From Clostridia bacterium (GTDB lineage Bacteria > Bacillota > Clostridia > Oscillospirales > Acutalibacteraceae): a stretch of DNA of 58,898 bases. A model generated the notes under the pieces. The model saw only the letters and a list, made by a program, of their open reading frames with translations. It did no database searches and was not told where the DNA came from. Where the stretch lies: NCBI GenBank assembly GCA_017472575.1, contig JAFUPX010000044.1, positions 1 to 58,898 of the forward strand, read 5' to 3'. Below, one piece after another: positions 27,314 through 37,202 of the stretch (its first letter is position 1; every line of letters begins with the position of its first letter). A program made the position numbers and the translations under genes.

Positions 27314-27970
27314 ATGGAGAGCTATAAAAGAGAATTTATTGAGTTTTTAGAAGGTGCCGGAGTTTTAAAGTTCGGTGATTTTACTGCTAAATCGGGAAGA
27401 AAAATCCCCTATTTTATCAACGCAGGAGATATAAAAACAGGTGAACAAATTCAAAAGCTCGGCGAATTTTACGCAAAGGCTTATTTTGAAAAGGTAGGCA
27501 ATAAGAAAACTGTTCTTTACGGACCTGCCTATAAGGGTATACCGATTGCTGTTTCCGTAGCGGTGGCTCTTGCAAAGGAGGGACTGGATGTTCCTTTCTT
27601 CTTCAACAGAAAAGAGGAGAAGGACCACGGTGAAGGCGGAGTTTTTGTAGGCTACAAGCCTTCTGAGGGCGAAGAAATCGTAATAGTTGAGGATGTTATC
27701 ACCGCAGGCACCGCTATAAGAGAGAGTATGGCTATACTGTCAGGTCTTAAGGGTGCAAAGGTTGCCGCAACCTTTGTTATGGTTGACCGCAAGGAAAAGG
27801 GACAAACCGAAAAGAGCGCTATGGCTGAGGTTGGAGAGGAATTCGGTTTTCCTGTTTACTCGGTTGTAGATGTTTACGATATTATTGAATATCTTGAAGA
27901 AAATCCCGAAAACAAAGAGAATGTTGAACGTATAAAGAAATATCTTGAAGTTAACGGTGCTAAGGAATAA
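27314..27970 (+). CDS. pyrE: Orotate phosphoribosyltransferase
   Basis: Adds phosphoribosyl to orotate. The PRPP-binding loop is IVIVEDVITAGTAIRESM (about 136-153), the dimer-contributing flexible loop contains FFFNRKEEKDHGEGG (about 95-109), and GPAYKGIPIA forms the base-side region. Length (218 residues) is normal. SD AAAGGAGAAG; 10 bases before pyrB. Confidence 0.96.
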   Translation: MESYKREFIEFLEGAGVLKFGDFTAKSGRKIPYFINAGDIKTGEQIQKLGEFYAKAYFEKVGNKKTVLYGPAYKGIPIAVSVAVALAKEGLDVPFFFNRKEEKDHGEGGVFVGYKPSEGEEIVIVEDVITAGTAIRESMAILSGLKGAKVAATFVMVDRKEKGQTEKSAMAEVGEEFGFPVYSVVDVYDIIEYLEENPENKENVERIKKYLEVNGAKE

Positions 27971-27979
27971 AGGGAGAAT

Positions 27980-28903
27980 ATGATGAGAAGTCTTATTGAT
28001 ATACTCGATTTTTCGGTTGAGGAATTAGACAGTCTTATTAGTGTAGCAAACGATATTATTGCTAATCCGCAAAAATACAGTGAGAAATGCAAGGGTAAGA
28101 AATTAGCTACGCTGTTTTTTGAACCCTCAACCAGAACAAGGCTGAGCTTTGAAGCGGCTATGCTGGAGCTTGGCGGCAGTGTTCTCGGCTTTTCCGAAGC
28201 GGCAAGCTCCTCCGCGGCAAAAGGGGAGAGCATTGCCGATACGGCTAAAACCGTTTCCTGCTATGCGGATATAATTGCTATGCGCCATCCTAAGGAGGGT
28301 GCGCCCTTGGTTGCCGCAAATAACGCAAGTATTCCGGTTATAAACGCGGGGGACGGCGGACATAATCATCCCACTCAAACTCTTGCCGATTTGCTTACGA
28401 TTTACCGCGAAAAGGGCGGATTTAACAATTTAACAATCGGCTTTTGCGGTGATTTGAAGTTTGGAAGAACGGTTCATTCGCTTATTGCGGCTATGGCTCG
28501 GTATACAGGCATAAAGATTGTGCTTATTTCTCCCGAGGAGTTAAAGCTTCCGAGCTACGTTAAAAAAGATATCCTCGAGAAGAACGGTATTCCTTATAGC
28601 CAGACAACAAGTCTTGAAGAGGCTATGCCTCAGCTTGATATTCTTTATATGACCAGAGTTCAGAGAGAGCGCTTCTTTAATGAGGAAGATTATCTCCGCT
28701 TAAAGGATAGCTATATTCTTGATACCCGAAAGCTTGTAAACGCAAAGAAAGACCTTTGCATTATGCATCCGTTGCCGAGGGTAAATGAAATCAGTGTTGA
28801 AATAGATAAGGACAGCCGAGCCTGTTATTTCAAGCAGGTGCTTAACGGAAAGTATATGCGAATGGCTCTTATCTTAAAGCTTTTACAGGAGGCGGCAGAA
28901 TGA
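27980..28903 (+). CDS. pyrB: Aspartate carbamoyltransferase catalytic subunit
   Basis: Joins carbamoyl phosphate and aspartate. The 307-residue protein shows the carbamoyl-phosphate signature [15 protein letters not shown] (about 48-62), the mobile loop with SSSAAKGES and the aspartate-binding [11 protein letters not shown]. Start codons ATG ATG follow AGGGAG. It overlaps pyrI by 4 bases, so catalytic and regulatory chains are made together, as in the allosteric ATCase of enterobacteria. Confidence 0.97.
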   Translation: MMRSLIDILDFSVEELDSLISVANDIIANPQKYSEKCKGKKLATLFFEPSTRTRLSFEAAMLELGGSVLGFSEAASSSAAKGESIADTAKTVSCYADIIAMRHPKEGAPLVAANNASIPVINAGDGGHNHPTQTLADLLTIYREKGGFNNLTIGFCGDLKFGRTVHSLIAAMARYTGIKIVLISPEELKLPSYVKKDILEKNGIPYSQTTSLEEAMPQLDILYMTRVQRERFFNEEDYLRLKDSYILDTRKLVNAKKDLCIMHPLPRVNEISVEIDKDSRACYFKQVLNGKYMRMALILKLLQEAAE

Positions 28904-29313
28904 ATATAGATTCTATTAATAACGGATTTGTTATCGACCATATAACCGCCGGCAGAGGTATGCGTCTTTTTGAGCTTTTAGGGCTTGATAAGCTGGAATG
29001 CTCGGTTGCGATAATTAAAAATGTAAGCAGTGCGAAGATGGGCAAAAAGGATATTATTAAAATTGATGAGAGCATATCTCTTAATTTTGATGTTATAGGC
29101 TATGTGGACCCAGGTGTTACGGTAAATGTTATTAAGGACGGCTGTCTTACAGAAAAAATGAGTATAAGAAAACCTCAAACACTTGTAAATGTTATTAAGT
29201 GTAAAAATCCGAGATGTATAACCTCTGTTGAACAGGAGCTTGACCATATTTTTAAGCTTACTGACAGCGAAAAAGAGATATACCGCTGTATCTACTGCGA
29301 GACAAAGGCATAG
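28900..29313 (+). CDS. pyrI: Aspartate carbamoyltransferase regulatory subunit
   Basis: The nucleotide-binding chain of ATCase. Its 137 residues have an N-terminal allosteric domain ([11 protein letters not shown]) and a C-terminal zinc domain with C-x4-C (CKNPRC) and C-x2-C (CIYC), the four ligands that hold PyrB contacts. It ends the pyrimidine operon. So flux may be controlled twice: by the leader attenuator and by allostery. No convincing terminator follows; the purE promoter begins 60 bases later. Confidence 0.95.
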   Translation: MNIDSINNGFVIDHITAGRGMRLFELLGLDKLECSVAIIKNVSSAKMGKKDIIKIDESISLNFDVIGYVDPGVTVNVIKDGCLTEKMSIRKPQTLVNVIKCKNPRCITSVEQELDHIFKLTDSEKEIYRCIYCETKA

Positions 29314-29372
29314 TGTATAAAAAACGCTGTTGAAAATACAGAAAATCAGCAAAAACACAATGCTCCTTTTGA

Positions 29373-29402
29373 TTGACAATAAACCGTTCTGTATGGTAAA
29401 AT
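29373..29402 (+). promoter_or_regulatory. Promoter of the purine operon
   Basis: TTGACA (29373-29378) and TAAAAT (29397-29402) with an 18-bp spacer. The start site would be near 29409, just before the riboswitch P1 helix at 29420. Confidence 0.75.
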
Positions 29403-29419
29403 AAATTATAATTTTTAAA

Positions 29420-29535
29420 TTTCTTATAACTGACGGATAAGTGGATAACCACAGAGGAGTAAGAAATAATACAGGACCACAGGGCACTCTGCGGCGCTCG
29501 GCGGTCTATGCCGACCGTCTGGGCGCATTTACCCC
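29420..29535 (+). ncRNA. ZTP (pfl) riboswitch upstream of purE
   Basis: The P1 helix is TTTCTTA (29420-29426) with TAAGAAA (29460-29466). Inside it are the conserved strand ACTGACGGA and the P2 hairpin GTGGATAACCAC followed by AGAGGAG, which match the ACUGGCG...GUGGNAAACCACCGGGGAG pattern of ZTP aptamers. The 3' subdomain has hairpin CGGC/GCCG and then CCGTCTGGGC (29515-29524), the other hallmark (CCGCCUGGGC). ZTP/ZMP signals low 10-formyl-THF and turns purine genes on. The platform is less clear: AGGACCACA (29473-29481) can pair with TGTGTCCT (29568-29575), which abuts a T-run, giving a long-range terminator that may compete with the aptamer. Confidence 0.85.
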
Positions 29536-29610
29536 GTGAGCAGAAGCGTTTCTGCCCTTGGGCAAAGTGTGTCCTTTTTCATTTTTTGTTTTATATTTGG
29601 AGGAAAGAAT

Positions 29611-30099
29611 ATGAAAAAAGTCGGAATAATTATGGGGAGCGACAGTGACTTACCCATTATTAAAAAGGCTACCGATATGTTAAAAAGTCTTGATATCCCC
29701 TTTGAGGTACATATTTACTCTGCTCACAGAACTCCCGAGCAGGCGAGAGATTTTGCAGTCTCTGCCCGAGATAACGGCTTCGGAGTTTTAATAGCAGCTG
29801 CCGGAATGGCGGCTCACCTTGCAGGCGCAATAGCCGCAAATACAACCTTACCGGTTATAGGCATACCTTGTAAGTCCAGCAATTTTGACGGACTTGATGC
29901 GCTTCTTTCTACAGTACAGATGCCTACGGGAATTCCCGTTGCAACAGTAGCGGTAAACGGCGGAGGCAATGCGGCGTTGCTTGCGGCGCAAATAATAGCA
30001 GTAGAGGACAAGCAGCTTGCAGATAAATTAAATCAGAAAAGAAAGGCTGACGCGGCGGCGGTTCTTAAAAAGGACGCAGATGTTGCAAGTCAGCTATAA
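29611..30099 (+). CDS. purE: 5-(carboxyamino)imidazole ribonucleotide mutase (PurE, class I type)
   Basis: Forms CAIR, a purine precursor. The 162 residues contain the active-site blocks GSDSDLP (9-15), YSAHRTPEQ and [14 protein letters not shown]. The SAHRTP form is that of class I PurE, which normally takes N5-CAIR from PurK, but no purK is present in this operon. I chose ATG 29611, preceded by GGAGGA; the longer frame from 29536 runs through the riboswitch platform. First gene of the purine operon. Confidence 0.95.
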   Translation: MKKVGIIMGSDSDLPIIKKATDMLKSLDIPFEVHIYSAHRTPEQARDFAVSARDNGFGVLIAAAGMAAHLAGAIAANTTLPVIGIPCKSSNFDGLDALLSTVQMPTGIPVATVAVNGGGNAALLAAQIIAVEDKQLADKLNQKRKADAAAVLKKDADVASQL

Positions 30100-30118
30100 A
30101 ATACAGGAGGAAAAAACA

Positions 30119-30829
30119 ATGGAAATTAAAGAAATGCTTTATGAGGGCAAGGCAAAAAGAGTTTATGCAACTGAAAATCCCGAGGTTTTATTGGTTGACT
30201 ATAAGGACGATGCTACTGCTTTCAACGGTCTTAAAAAAGGAACCATCAGCGGTAAGGGAGCAATAAATAACCGTGTTACCAACTATATGATGAAGATTTT
30301 GGAGCAGAAAGGTGTTCCTACTCATTTTGTTGAGGAGCTTTCTGAGCGCCGCACTCTGGTTAAAAAGGTTTCTATTGTACCGCTCGAGGTTATTATCCGT
30401 AATATCTCGGCAGGCTCCTTTGCAAAGCGTTACGGTGTTGAAGAGGGTATAGCTTTTGATGAGCCTACAATAGAGTTTTCTTATAAAAATGACGACCTCG
30501 GCGATCCTCTTATCAACTCCTATCACGCAATAGCCTTAAAGCTGGCTACAAAAGAGGAGATTGAAACTATAAAGAATATGGCTTTCAAGGTAAACGAGGT
30601 AATGAAGGCTTATTTCAAGGAGCTTAATGTTGATTTGGTAGACTTTAAGCTTGAGTTTGGAAGACTGACCGACGGCACAATAGTCCTAGCAGACGAAATT
30701 TCTCCCGATACCTGCCGCTTCTGGGATAGCGAAACCCACGAAAAGCTGGATAAGGACCGTTTCCGCAGAGATTTGGGCAATGTTGAAGATGCCTACAAGG
30801 AAATGATGAAGCGTATCTTAGGCGAATAA
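30119..30829 (+). CDS. purC: SAICAR synthetase
   Basis: Couples aspartate to CAIR with ATP. The 236-residue protein has the family starts MLYEGKAKRVYAT (5-17), the block VEVIIRN-like VPLEVIIRNISAGSF and LVDFKLEFGR and SPDTCRFWD. ATG 30119 follows ACAGGAGG; the frame extension to 30080 would overlap purE. Confidence 0.96.
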   Translation: MEIKEMLYEGKAKRVYATENPEVLLVDYKDDATAFNGLKKGTISGKGAINNRVTNYMMKILEQKGVPTHFVEELSERRTLVKKVSIVPLEVIIRNISAGSFAKRYGVEEGIAFDEPTIEFSYKNDDLGDPLINSYHAIALKLATKEEIETIKNMAFKVNEVMKAYFKELNVDLVDFKLEFGRLTDGTIVLADEISPDTCRFWDSETHEKLDKDRFRRDLGNVEDAYKEMMKRILGE

Positions 30830-30887
30830 ACGGTAGAGATTTAGTTGGCACAGATAGGATTTTAAAGGCAGAAAAAGGAGCAAATAA

Positions 30888-32312
30888 ATGGGTGGTTACT
30901 TCGGTGTAGTAAGCAAAAGGGATGCTATTTCGGATGTGTTCTTCGGTACGGATTATCATTCTCATCTTGGAACACGCCGCGGCGGAATGGCGGCTTTTGA
31001 TAAAGAAATAGGATTGCAAAGGGAAATACATAATATTCAGAATTCCCCTTTCAGAACAAAGTTTGAGCATGTCTTTGAAGAAATGCAGGGAACCTCTGCT
31101 ATAGGCTGCATAAGCGATTATGACCCCCAGCCTTTGCTTATCCGCTCAAACCTCGGAACCTACGCTATATGCGTTATAGGAATAATAAATAACTCTCAAG
31201 AGCTTATAAATCAGTATTTATCTTTTTCAGGCGGACATTTTGACGCTATGACCGGCGGTAATGTAAATTCAACCGAGCTGGTTGCGGCACTGATAAATCA
31301 GAAAAGCGAGTTTGCTGAGGGAATTAAATTTGCTCAAAAGCAGATAGAAGGTACCGCCTCTATTCTTATTTTAAAGGATAACGGAGATTTGATTGCCGCA
31401 AGAGACCGCCTTGGCAGACTTCCTGTAGTTATAGGAAAAAATGAGGACGGCTACTGCGTTTCCTTTGAAGCCTTTGCTTATAAAAAATTAGGATATGAAA
31501 GCGTTAAGGAATTAGGTCCCGGAGAAATTGTTGAATTAACGGCTGAAAGCTGTGAGGTTCTTGAAAAACCGGGCAAAAAGATGCGTATCTGCTCATTCCT
31601 TTGGAGCTATTACGGTTACCCCACATCAGGCTATGAGGGTGTTAATGTTGAAATGATGCGCTATAAAAACGGCGAGATTATGGCGAAAAATGATATAGAG
31701 CAGGGTAAAGCCAAGGATATAGATTATGTAGGCGGAGTTCCCGATTCCGGCACACCCCACGCAATAGGCTATGCTAATAAAAGCGGAATACCCTTTGCAC
31801 GTGCCTTTATAAAATACACCCCTACGTGGTCAAGAAGCTTTACACCTACTCATCAAACCGAACGCAATAAGGTTGCCAAAATGAAGCAAATTCCGATTCA
31901 TGAGCTTATTCAGGATAAAAAACTGCTGTTTGTGGATGACTCAATAGTCAGAGGTACTCAGCTTAAAGAAACAGTAGATTTTCTTTATGAAAACGGAGCT
32001 AAAGAGGTGCATATGCGTTCAGCCTGTCCGCCTATAATGTATGGCTGTAAATATCTCAATTTTTCAAGAGCAACCGATGATATGGAGCTTATCGCCCGTA
32101 GAGTTATAATGGAGCTTGAGGGTGAGGAAGGCTTTAAGTATGTAGATGAATATATAGATTCTTCCACAGAGCGAGGTAAAAGCTTAAGAAAAGCTATAAG
32201 TGATAAATTTAATTTCGCATCACTGGAATTTCAGTCCCTTGAGGGTATAATCGAGGCAATAGGCATTGAACCGTGTAAGCTTTGCACCTATTGCTGGAAC
32301 GGAAAGGAATAA
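30888..32312 (+). CDS. purF: Amidophosphoribosyltransferase-family protein lacking the N-terminal Cys nucleophile
   Basis: PurF makes 5-phosphoribosylamine from PRPP and glutamine. The 474 residues comprise an Ntn glutaminase domain and a PRTase domain with PRPP loop [14 protein letters not shown] (344-357). The N-terminus reads [12 protein letters not shown], whereas classical PurF starts with a Cys (CGVFG) that is the glutaminase nucleophile; here that place holds Gly. ATG 30888 follows AAAAGGAG and there is no upstream Cys in frame, so this is not a start error. Its [10 protein letters not shown] and C-terminal [10 protein letters not shown] blocks place it in a clostridial subgroup. It may use free ammonia or a partner's glutaminase. 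Confidence 0.88.
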   Translation: MGGYFGVVSKRDAISDVFFGTDYHSHLGTRRGGMAAFDKEIGLQREIHNIQNSPFRTKFEHVFEEMQGTSAIGCISDYDPQPLLIRSNLGTYAICVIGIINNSQELINQYLSFSGGHFDAMTGGNVNSTELVAALINQKSEFAEGIKFAQKQIEGTASILILKDNGDLIAARDRLGRLPVVIGKNEDGYCVSFEAFAYKKLGYESVKELGPGEIVELTAESCEVLEKPGKKMRICSFLWSYYGYPTSGYEGVNVEMMRYKNGEIMAKNDIEQGKAKDIDYVGGVPDSGTPHAIGYANKSGIPFARAFIKYTPTWSRSFTPTHQTERNKVAKMKQIPIHELIQDKKLLFVDDSIVRGTQLKETVDFLYENGAKEVHMRSACPPIMYGCKYLNFSRATDDMELIARRVIMELEGEEGFKYVDEYIDSSTERGKSLRKAISDKFNFASLEFQSLEGIIEAIGIEPCKLCTYCWNGKE

Positions 32313-32316
32313 CAAA

Positions 32317-33363
32317 ATGAATTTAAAATCAAAATCCGATTCTTACGCCGCAGCAGGCGTTGATATTACAGCAGGATACCGTGCAGTTGAGCTGATGAAG
32401 AAGCATATCGCGCGTACCAAGAACGAGGGTTGTCTTGATGAAGTAGGCGGCTTTGGAGGCTGCTTTGGACTCAGTATTGCAGGAATGGAAGAGCCTGTTC
32501 TCGTTTCGGGAACCGATGGGGTAGGAACCAAGCTTCGCTTTGCAATGCTTCTTGATAAGCACGATACTATTGGTATCGACGCTGTTGCAATGTGCGTGAA
32601 TGACATTATTTGTTGCGGTGCAAAACCGCTCTTCTTCCTTGACTATATCGCCTGCGGAAAGAATTATCCCGAAAAAATTGCAGAAATTGTTTCGGGTGTT
32701 GCGGAGGGCTGTGTCCGTTCGGGAAGTGCTCTTATCGGCGGAGAGACCGCAGAGCATCCCGGTATGATGCCTGAGCATGATTACGATATCGCAGGCTTTA
32801 GCGTTGGTATTGTTGATAAGAAAAAGATGATAGATAACAAAAAAACCGAGGTAGGAGATATTGTTATCGCACTGGCTTCCAGCGGAGTTCATTCAAACGG
32901 ATTTTCCCTTGTAAGAAAGGTTTTTGATGTTGAGAATAATCCTGATTTAACAAAACCTTGCAAAGAGCTTGACGGCAAATCTATCGCAGAGGTTCTTTTA
33001 ACACCTACAAAAATCTATGTAAAATCTGTGCTTGCATTGCTTGAAAAGGTTGATGTTAAGGGAATTTCCCATATTACAGGCGGCGGCTTTTATGAGAATA
33101 TTCCGAGAAGTATTCCTAAGGGACTTAGCGCAAAGATAGATAAAAGCGCTATTAAGGTACTTTCTATTTTTGAACTGATAGCAAAAACCGGTAACATTTC
33201 CCAGAGAGATATGTTTAACACCTTTAATATGGGTGTAGGTATGAGTATAACCGTTGCTAAGCAGGATGCCGACAAGGCTCTCGAAATACTTAAAGCAAAC
33301 GGCGAGGATGCTTACATAATCGGTACTGTTGTTGAAAGTGATGAGGGTGTTATCATTGAATAA
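32317..33363 (+). CDS. purM: Phosphoribosylformylglycinamidine cyclo-ligase (AIR synthetase)
   Basis: Closes the imidazole ring to AIR with ATP. The 348 residues show [14 protein letters not shown] (6-19), [14 protein letters not shown] and [18 protein letters not shown], which form the ATP and dimer parts of the PurM superfamily. ATG 32317 follows AAAGGAAT and lies 4 bases after the purF stop; the longer frame from 32266 would overlap purF. Confidence 0.96.
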   Translation: MNLKSKSDSYAAAGVDITAGYRAVELMKKHIARTKNEGCLDEVGGFGGCFGLSIAGMEEPVLVSGTDGVGTKLRFAMLLDKHDTIGIDAVAMCVNDIICCGAKPLFFLDYIACGKNYPEKIAEIVSGVAEGCVRSGSALIGGETAEHPGMMPEHDYDIAGFSVGIVDKKKMIDNKKTEVGDIVIALASSGVHSNGFSLVRKVFDVENNPDLTKPCKELDGKSIAEVLLTPTKIYVKSVLALLEKVDVKGISHITGGGFYENIPRSIPKGLSAKIDKSAIKVLSIFELIAKTGNISQRDMFNTFNMGVGMSITVAKQDADKALEILKANGEDAYIIGTVVESDEGVIIE

Positions 33364-33988
33364 TACTAAAAATATTGTTGTTTTGGTTTCGGGCGGCGGA
33401 ACCAACCTGCAGGCGCTTATTGATGCGCAAAGCAGGGGAGAATTAGGCAACGGCAAAATTACCTGTGTTGTATCATCAAAGGCTGATGCTTATGCGCTTG
33501 TCAGGGCTAAAGAGAGCGGAATAAAAAGCCGTACTCTTATCAGGAAGGATTATGATGATATAGCCTCGTATAGCAGAGCGATGCGTGATATTCTTCTCGA
33601 AGAAAAAGCTGATTTAGTTGTATATGCAGGCTTTATGACCATACTCGACGAGAGCGTTTGCGATGCATTTCCCAATAAAATGATAAATGTGCATCCTGCG
33701 CTTATACCGTCATTTTGCGGAAAAGGCTATTACGGCTTGCATGTACACGAAGAAGCGCTTAAAAAAGGTGTAAAAATATCGGGAGCCACAGTTCATTTTA
33801 TAACCGCAGAATGTGATGCAGGACCGATTATTCTGCAAAAAAGCGTTGAGGTTATGGAGAACGATACCCCCGAAACACTACAGAAAAGAATTATGGAACA
33901 GGCAGAATGGAAAATATTGCCTAAGGCTGTTCAGCTGTTCTGTGACGAAAAAATTGTTGTTGAAAACGGAAAAACATATATTAAATAA
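33356..33988 (+). CDS. purN: Phosphoribosylglycinamide formyltransferase (folate-dependent)
   Basis: Transfers formyl from 10-formyl-THF to GAR. The protein has the expected N-terminal [17 protein letters not shown], the catalytic block with N-x-H-P ([13 protein letters not shown]) and the later D in [11 protein letters not shown] 33356, seven bases after GAGGGTG, puts the start 8 bases inside purM and gives 210 residues, the normal length; the upstream in-frame codons would make an unusual extension. Translational coupling with purM is likely. Confidence 0.93.
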   Translation: MNNTKNIVVLVSGGGTNLQALIDAQSRGELGNGKITCVVSSKADAYALVRAKESGIKSRTLIRKDYDDIASYSRAMRDILLEEKADLVVYAGFMTILDESVCDAFPNKMINVHPALIPSFCGKGYYGLHVHEEALKKGVKISGATVHFITAECDAGPIILQKSVEVMENDTPETLQKRIMEQAEWKILPKAVQLFCDEKIVVENGKTYIK

Positions 33989-34004
33989 CCGGAGGATTTT
34001 TCAA

Positions 34005-34721
34005 ATGGAAATAAAATCACTTGAAAACGAACTTAACTCACTTGCTTACCATGGCAGAGGTATTATTATCGGAAAAAGCGCTGACGCTAAAAAGGCTGTT
34101 ACAGCCTATTTCATTATGGGCAGAAGTGAAAACAGCCGTAACCGTGTTTTTGTTGAAGACGGTGAGGGTATAAGAACTCAGGCTTTTGATGAATCGAAAA
34201 TGGTTGACCCGCATCTTATCATCTATGCTCCGGTAAGAGTTTTGGGTAATAAAACAATCGTTACAAACGGTGACCAGACTGATACAATCTATGAGCTTAT
34301 GGATAAGCAGATGACCTTTGAGCAATCTCTTCGTACCCGTGAGTTTGAAGACGATGCCCCCAATTTCACACCCCGCATATCAGGCATCATTCGTCTTGAA
34401 AAGGGTGATATGAATTTTGCAATGTCTATCCTCAAATCAGCGGAGGGTGACGGTTCATCCTGCCAGAGATACACATACGCATACTCAAATCCTATTGCAG
34501 GCAGAGCTAAATTTATTCATACCTACAAATGTGACGGCAATCCTCTTCCGAGCTTTGAGGGAGAGCCTAAAACTCTTGAGCTTCCTGATGTTGATATTGA
34601 TACTTTGACCGACATCCTCTGGAAAAATCTTAACAGTGATAATAAGGTATCTCTGTTTGTAAGATATATTGACCTTGAAACAGGCAAATATGAATCAAGA
34701 ATCGTAAATAAGAATAAGTAA
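34005..34721 (+). CDS. purO: IMP cyclohydrolase, PurO-like (stand-alone)
   Basis: Catalyses the final ring closure of FAICAR to IMP. The 238 residues match the PurO-like IMP cyclohydrolase family, first known from archaea: YHGRGIIIGKSADAKKAVTAYFI... at the N-terminus, FIMGRSENSRNRVF, and the SCQRYTYAYSNPIAGRAKFIHTY region. It is unrelated to the N-terminal domain of bifunctional PurH. ATG 34005 follows GGAGGA; the frame extension back to 33813 overlaps purN and is not used. The next gene supplies the transformylase half. Confidence 0.88.
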   Translation: MEIKSLENELNSLAYHGRGIIIGKSADAKKAVTAYFIMGRSENSRNRVFVEDGEGIRTQAFDESKMVDPHLIIYAPVRVLGNKTIVTNGDQTDTIYELMDKQMTFEQSLRTREFEDDAPNFTPRISGIIRLEKGDMNFAMSILKSAEGDGSSCQRYTYAYSNPIAGRAKFIHTYKCDGNPLPSFEGEPKTLELPDVDIDTLTDILWKNLNSDNKVSLFVRYIDLETGKYESRIVNKNK

Positions 34722-34733
34722 GGAATAGTTGAT

Positions 34734-35918
34734 ATGAAAGAATTTGAACTGAAATACGGATGTAACCCCAATCAAAAGCCTGCTAAGATTTTTATGGCGG
34801 ACGGTAAGGAATTACCTATCGAGATTTTAAACGGAAAGCCCGGTTATATTAACTTTCTTGATGCTTTTAACAGCTGGCAGCTTGTTAAGGAGTTAAAGGA
34901 AGCACTGGGTCTTCCGGCGGTTACCTCCTTTAAGCATGTAAGCCCCACTTCCGCCGCAGTAGGCATTAAGCTTCCCGAAAAGCTGAAAAAGGCTTGCTTT
35001 GTTGACGATATCGAGGGTCTTGACGATTCTCCGCTTGCTTGTGCTTACGCAAGAGCCAGAGGAACCGACAGAATGTGTTCCTTTGGAGACTGGGTAGCTT
35101 TATCCGATGTCTGCGATGTAACTACCGCTTTGATGATAAAAAGAGAAGTATCGGACGGCATAATCGCACCGGGATATGAGCCCGAAGCTCTTGAAATTTT
35201 GAAGAGCAAAAGAAAGGGTACATACAATATTGTTAAAATAGACCCCGATTATGTTCCTGAGCCAATCGAGCATAAGCAGGTTTACGGAATAACCTTTGAG
35301 CAGGGAAGAAATAATTTCGAAATCAATAAGGAATTACTTTCAAATATAGTTACTCAGAATAAAGACTTACCCGATAGTACGGTAAGAGATTTAATCATCT
35401 CCCTTATTACGCTTAAATACACACAGTCCAACTCTGTTTGCTTCGCGGTGGACGGTCAGGCTATCGGCGTAGGTGCCGGTCAGCAGTCAAGAATTCACTG
35501 CACCCGCCTTGCAGGCTCTAAGGCTGATACATGGTTCTTGCGTCAACACGAAAAAGTATTAAACCTCCCCTTTAAGGATGAAATAGCAAGACCTGTAAGA
35601 GACAATGTTATTGACGGTTATATAAACAGAAACGAAGAGGATGTCTGCGCAGAGGGTAATTGGCAGAAATACTTTACCGCTCAGCCTGAAAGACTTACCG
35701 ACGAGGATATAAAAGCATATCTTTCCACGATTGACGGTGTTGCATTAGGCTCCGATGCATTTTTCCCGTTTGATGATAATATCGAAAGAGCATTCCGCAG
35801 CGGCGTTAAATATATCGCTGAACCGGGCGGTTCTATCCGCGATGATGCGGTAATAGAATGCTGTGATAAATACGGTATTATATGCGCATTTACAGGTATG
35901 CGTTTATTCCACCATTAA
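34734..35918 (+). CDS. purH: AICAR formyltransferase (stand-alone PurH C-terminal domain)
   Basis: Formylates AICAR with 10-formyl-THF. The 394 residues correspond only to the transformylase part of PurH; the N-terminal MGS-like cyclohydrolase domain is missing. Visible signatures are KYGCNPNQKPA (8-18), SFKHVSPTSAAVG with the catalytic Lys-His pair, and IGVGAGQQSRIHCT near the middle. With purO just upstream (12-base gap) it rebuilds the two PurH activities from separate chains. ZMP, the substrate here, is also the riboswitch ligand that controls the operon. Confidence 0.92.
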   Translation: MKEFELKYGCNPNQKPAKIFMADGKELPIEILNGKPGYINFLDAFNSWQLVKELKEALGLPAVTSFKHVSPTSAAVGIKLPEKLKKACFVDDIEGLDDSPLACAYARARGTDRMCSFGDWVALSDVCDVTTALMIKREVSDGIIAPGYEPEALEILKSKRKGTYNIVKIDPDYVPEPIEHKQVYGITFEQGRNNFEINKELLSNIVTQNKDLPDSTVRDLIISLITLKYTQSNSVCFAVDGQAIGVGAGQQSRIHCTRLAGSKADTWFLRQHEKVLNLPFKDEIARPVRDNVIDGYINRNEEDVCAEGNWQKYFTAQPERLTDEDIKAYLSTIDGVALGSDAFFPFDDNIERAFRSGVKYIAEPGGSIRDDAVIECCDKYGIICAFTGMRLFHH

Positions 35919-35929
35919 GAGGTAAATTT

Positions 35930-37198
35930 ATGAAAATAATGGTTGTCGGCGGCGGAGGAAGAGAACACGCCATAATAAAGAAATTAAAAGAAAATAAAAA
36001 TATAAGTGAAATTTTCGCTCTTCCCGGAAACGGCGGAATAGCAAGGGACGCAGTCTGCATTAATATTTCCGCTACGGATATTAAGAAAATTGCAGAGTTT
36101 GCAGTTCAAAATAAAATAGACTATGCGGTTGTAGCTCCTGATGATCCGTTGGTTTTGGGAGCGGTTGACGCACTCGAAGAAAAGGGTATTCCCTGCTTTG
36201 GACCTAAAGCTAACGCCGCAATAATAGAGGGTAGTAAGGTTTTTTCAAAAGACCTTATGAAAAAATACGGTATTCCTACAGCCGGATATGAAGTATTTAA
36301 TGATATGGAAAAGGCTCTTTCTTATCTCGAAACAGCGCCTATCCCTACCGTTATTAAGGCAGACGGACTTGCTCTCGGCAAGGGCGTAATTATTGCCCAG
36401 ACCCGCGAGGAAGCAAAGGCGGCTGTTAAGTCTATGATGGAGGATAAGGTCTTCGGAAAAAGCGGAGATAATATCGTTATCGAGGAATTTTTAACAGGCC
36501 CTGAGGTATCGGTGCTTTCATTTACTGACGGTAAAACAGTTGTTCCTATGATATCCTCTATGGACCACAAGCGAGCAGGGGATAACGATACAGGACTTAA
36601 TACCGGAGGAATGGGAACGATTGCTCCTAACCCCTACTATACCGAGGCTGTTGCAAAGGAATGTATGGAAAAGATATTCCTTCCTACAATAAACGCTATG
36701 AACAGCGAGGGAAGAACCTTTAAGGGCTGCCTTTATTTCGGACTTATGCTAACAGAAAAGGGTCCGAAAGTAATTGAGTACAACTGCCGTTTCGGAGACC
36801 CCGAAACACAGGTTGTCCTGCCTTTGCTGGAGAGCGATTTGTTGACCGTTATGCAGGCAGTCACCAATGGTACATTAGCTGAAACCGAGGTTAAGTTCTC
36901 GAAGAAAAATGCGGCTTGTGTTATTATGGCTTCGCAAGGGTATCCTAAGTCCTACGAAAAAGGCTTTGAAATAAATATTCCTGATGAGCTGCTTAGCACA
37001 ACCTATGTTGCGGGAGCCGCTTTGAAGGATGGCAAAACAGTTACAAACGGGGGCAGAGTTTTAGGTGTTACCGCCGTAGGTGACAGTTTAAAGCAAGCTA
37101 TTGATAAGGCTTACGGCAATGTAGAAAAAATCAGCTTTAAAAACGCATACTACCGCCGCGATATAGGAGCTAAGGCTCTTAAAGCGGGAAAGGAATAA
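35930..37198 (+). CDS. purD: Phosphoribosylamine-glycine ligase
   Basis: ATP-grasp ligase that makes GAR. The 422-residue protein begins MKIMVVGGGGREHAIIKK and has IKADGLALGKGVI, and NTGGMGTIAPNPYY and EYNCRFGDPETQ, all PurD signatures. ATG 35930 with GAGGTAAA upstream; the extension to 35882 overlaps purH. purL starts 4 bases after it. Confidence 0.96.
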   Translation: MKIMVVGGGGREHAIIKKLKENKNISEIFALPGNGGIARDAVCINISATDIKKIAEFAVQNKIDYAVVAPDDPLVLGAVDALEEKGIPCFGPKANAAIIEGSKVFSKDLMKKYGIPTAGYEVFNDMEKALSYLETAPIPTVIKADGLALGKGVIIAQTREEAKAAVKSMMEDKVFGKSGDNIVIEEFLTGPEVSVLSFTDGKTVVPMISSMDHKRAGDNDTGLNTGGMGTIAPNPYYTEAVAKECMEKIFLPTINAMNSEGRTFKGCLYFGLMLTEKGPKVIEYNCRFGDPETQVVLPLLESDLLTVMQAVTNGTLAETEVKFSKKNAACVIMASQGYPKSYEKGFEINIPDELLSTTYVAGAALKDGKTVTNGGRVLGVTAVGDSLKQAIDKAYGNVEKISFKNAYYRRDIGAKALKAGKE

Positions 37199-37202
37199 TT
37201 AA

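Noticed and set aside
29420-29580. 6S RNA or guanine riboswitch as alternative for the purE leader
   Set aside because: No guanine-aptamer core and no 6S-type central bubble; P1, P2 and CCGTCTGGGC match the ZTP aptamer in order.
33813-34004. 64-codon N-terminal extension of purO
   Set aside because: Lies inside purN; ATG 34005 has GGAGGA upstream and gives the normal family start.
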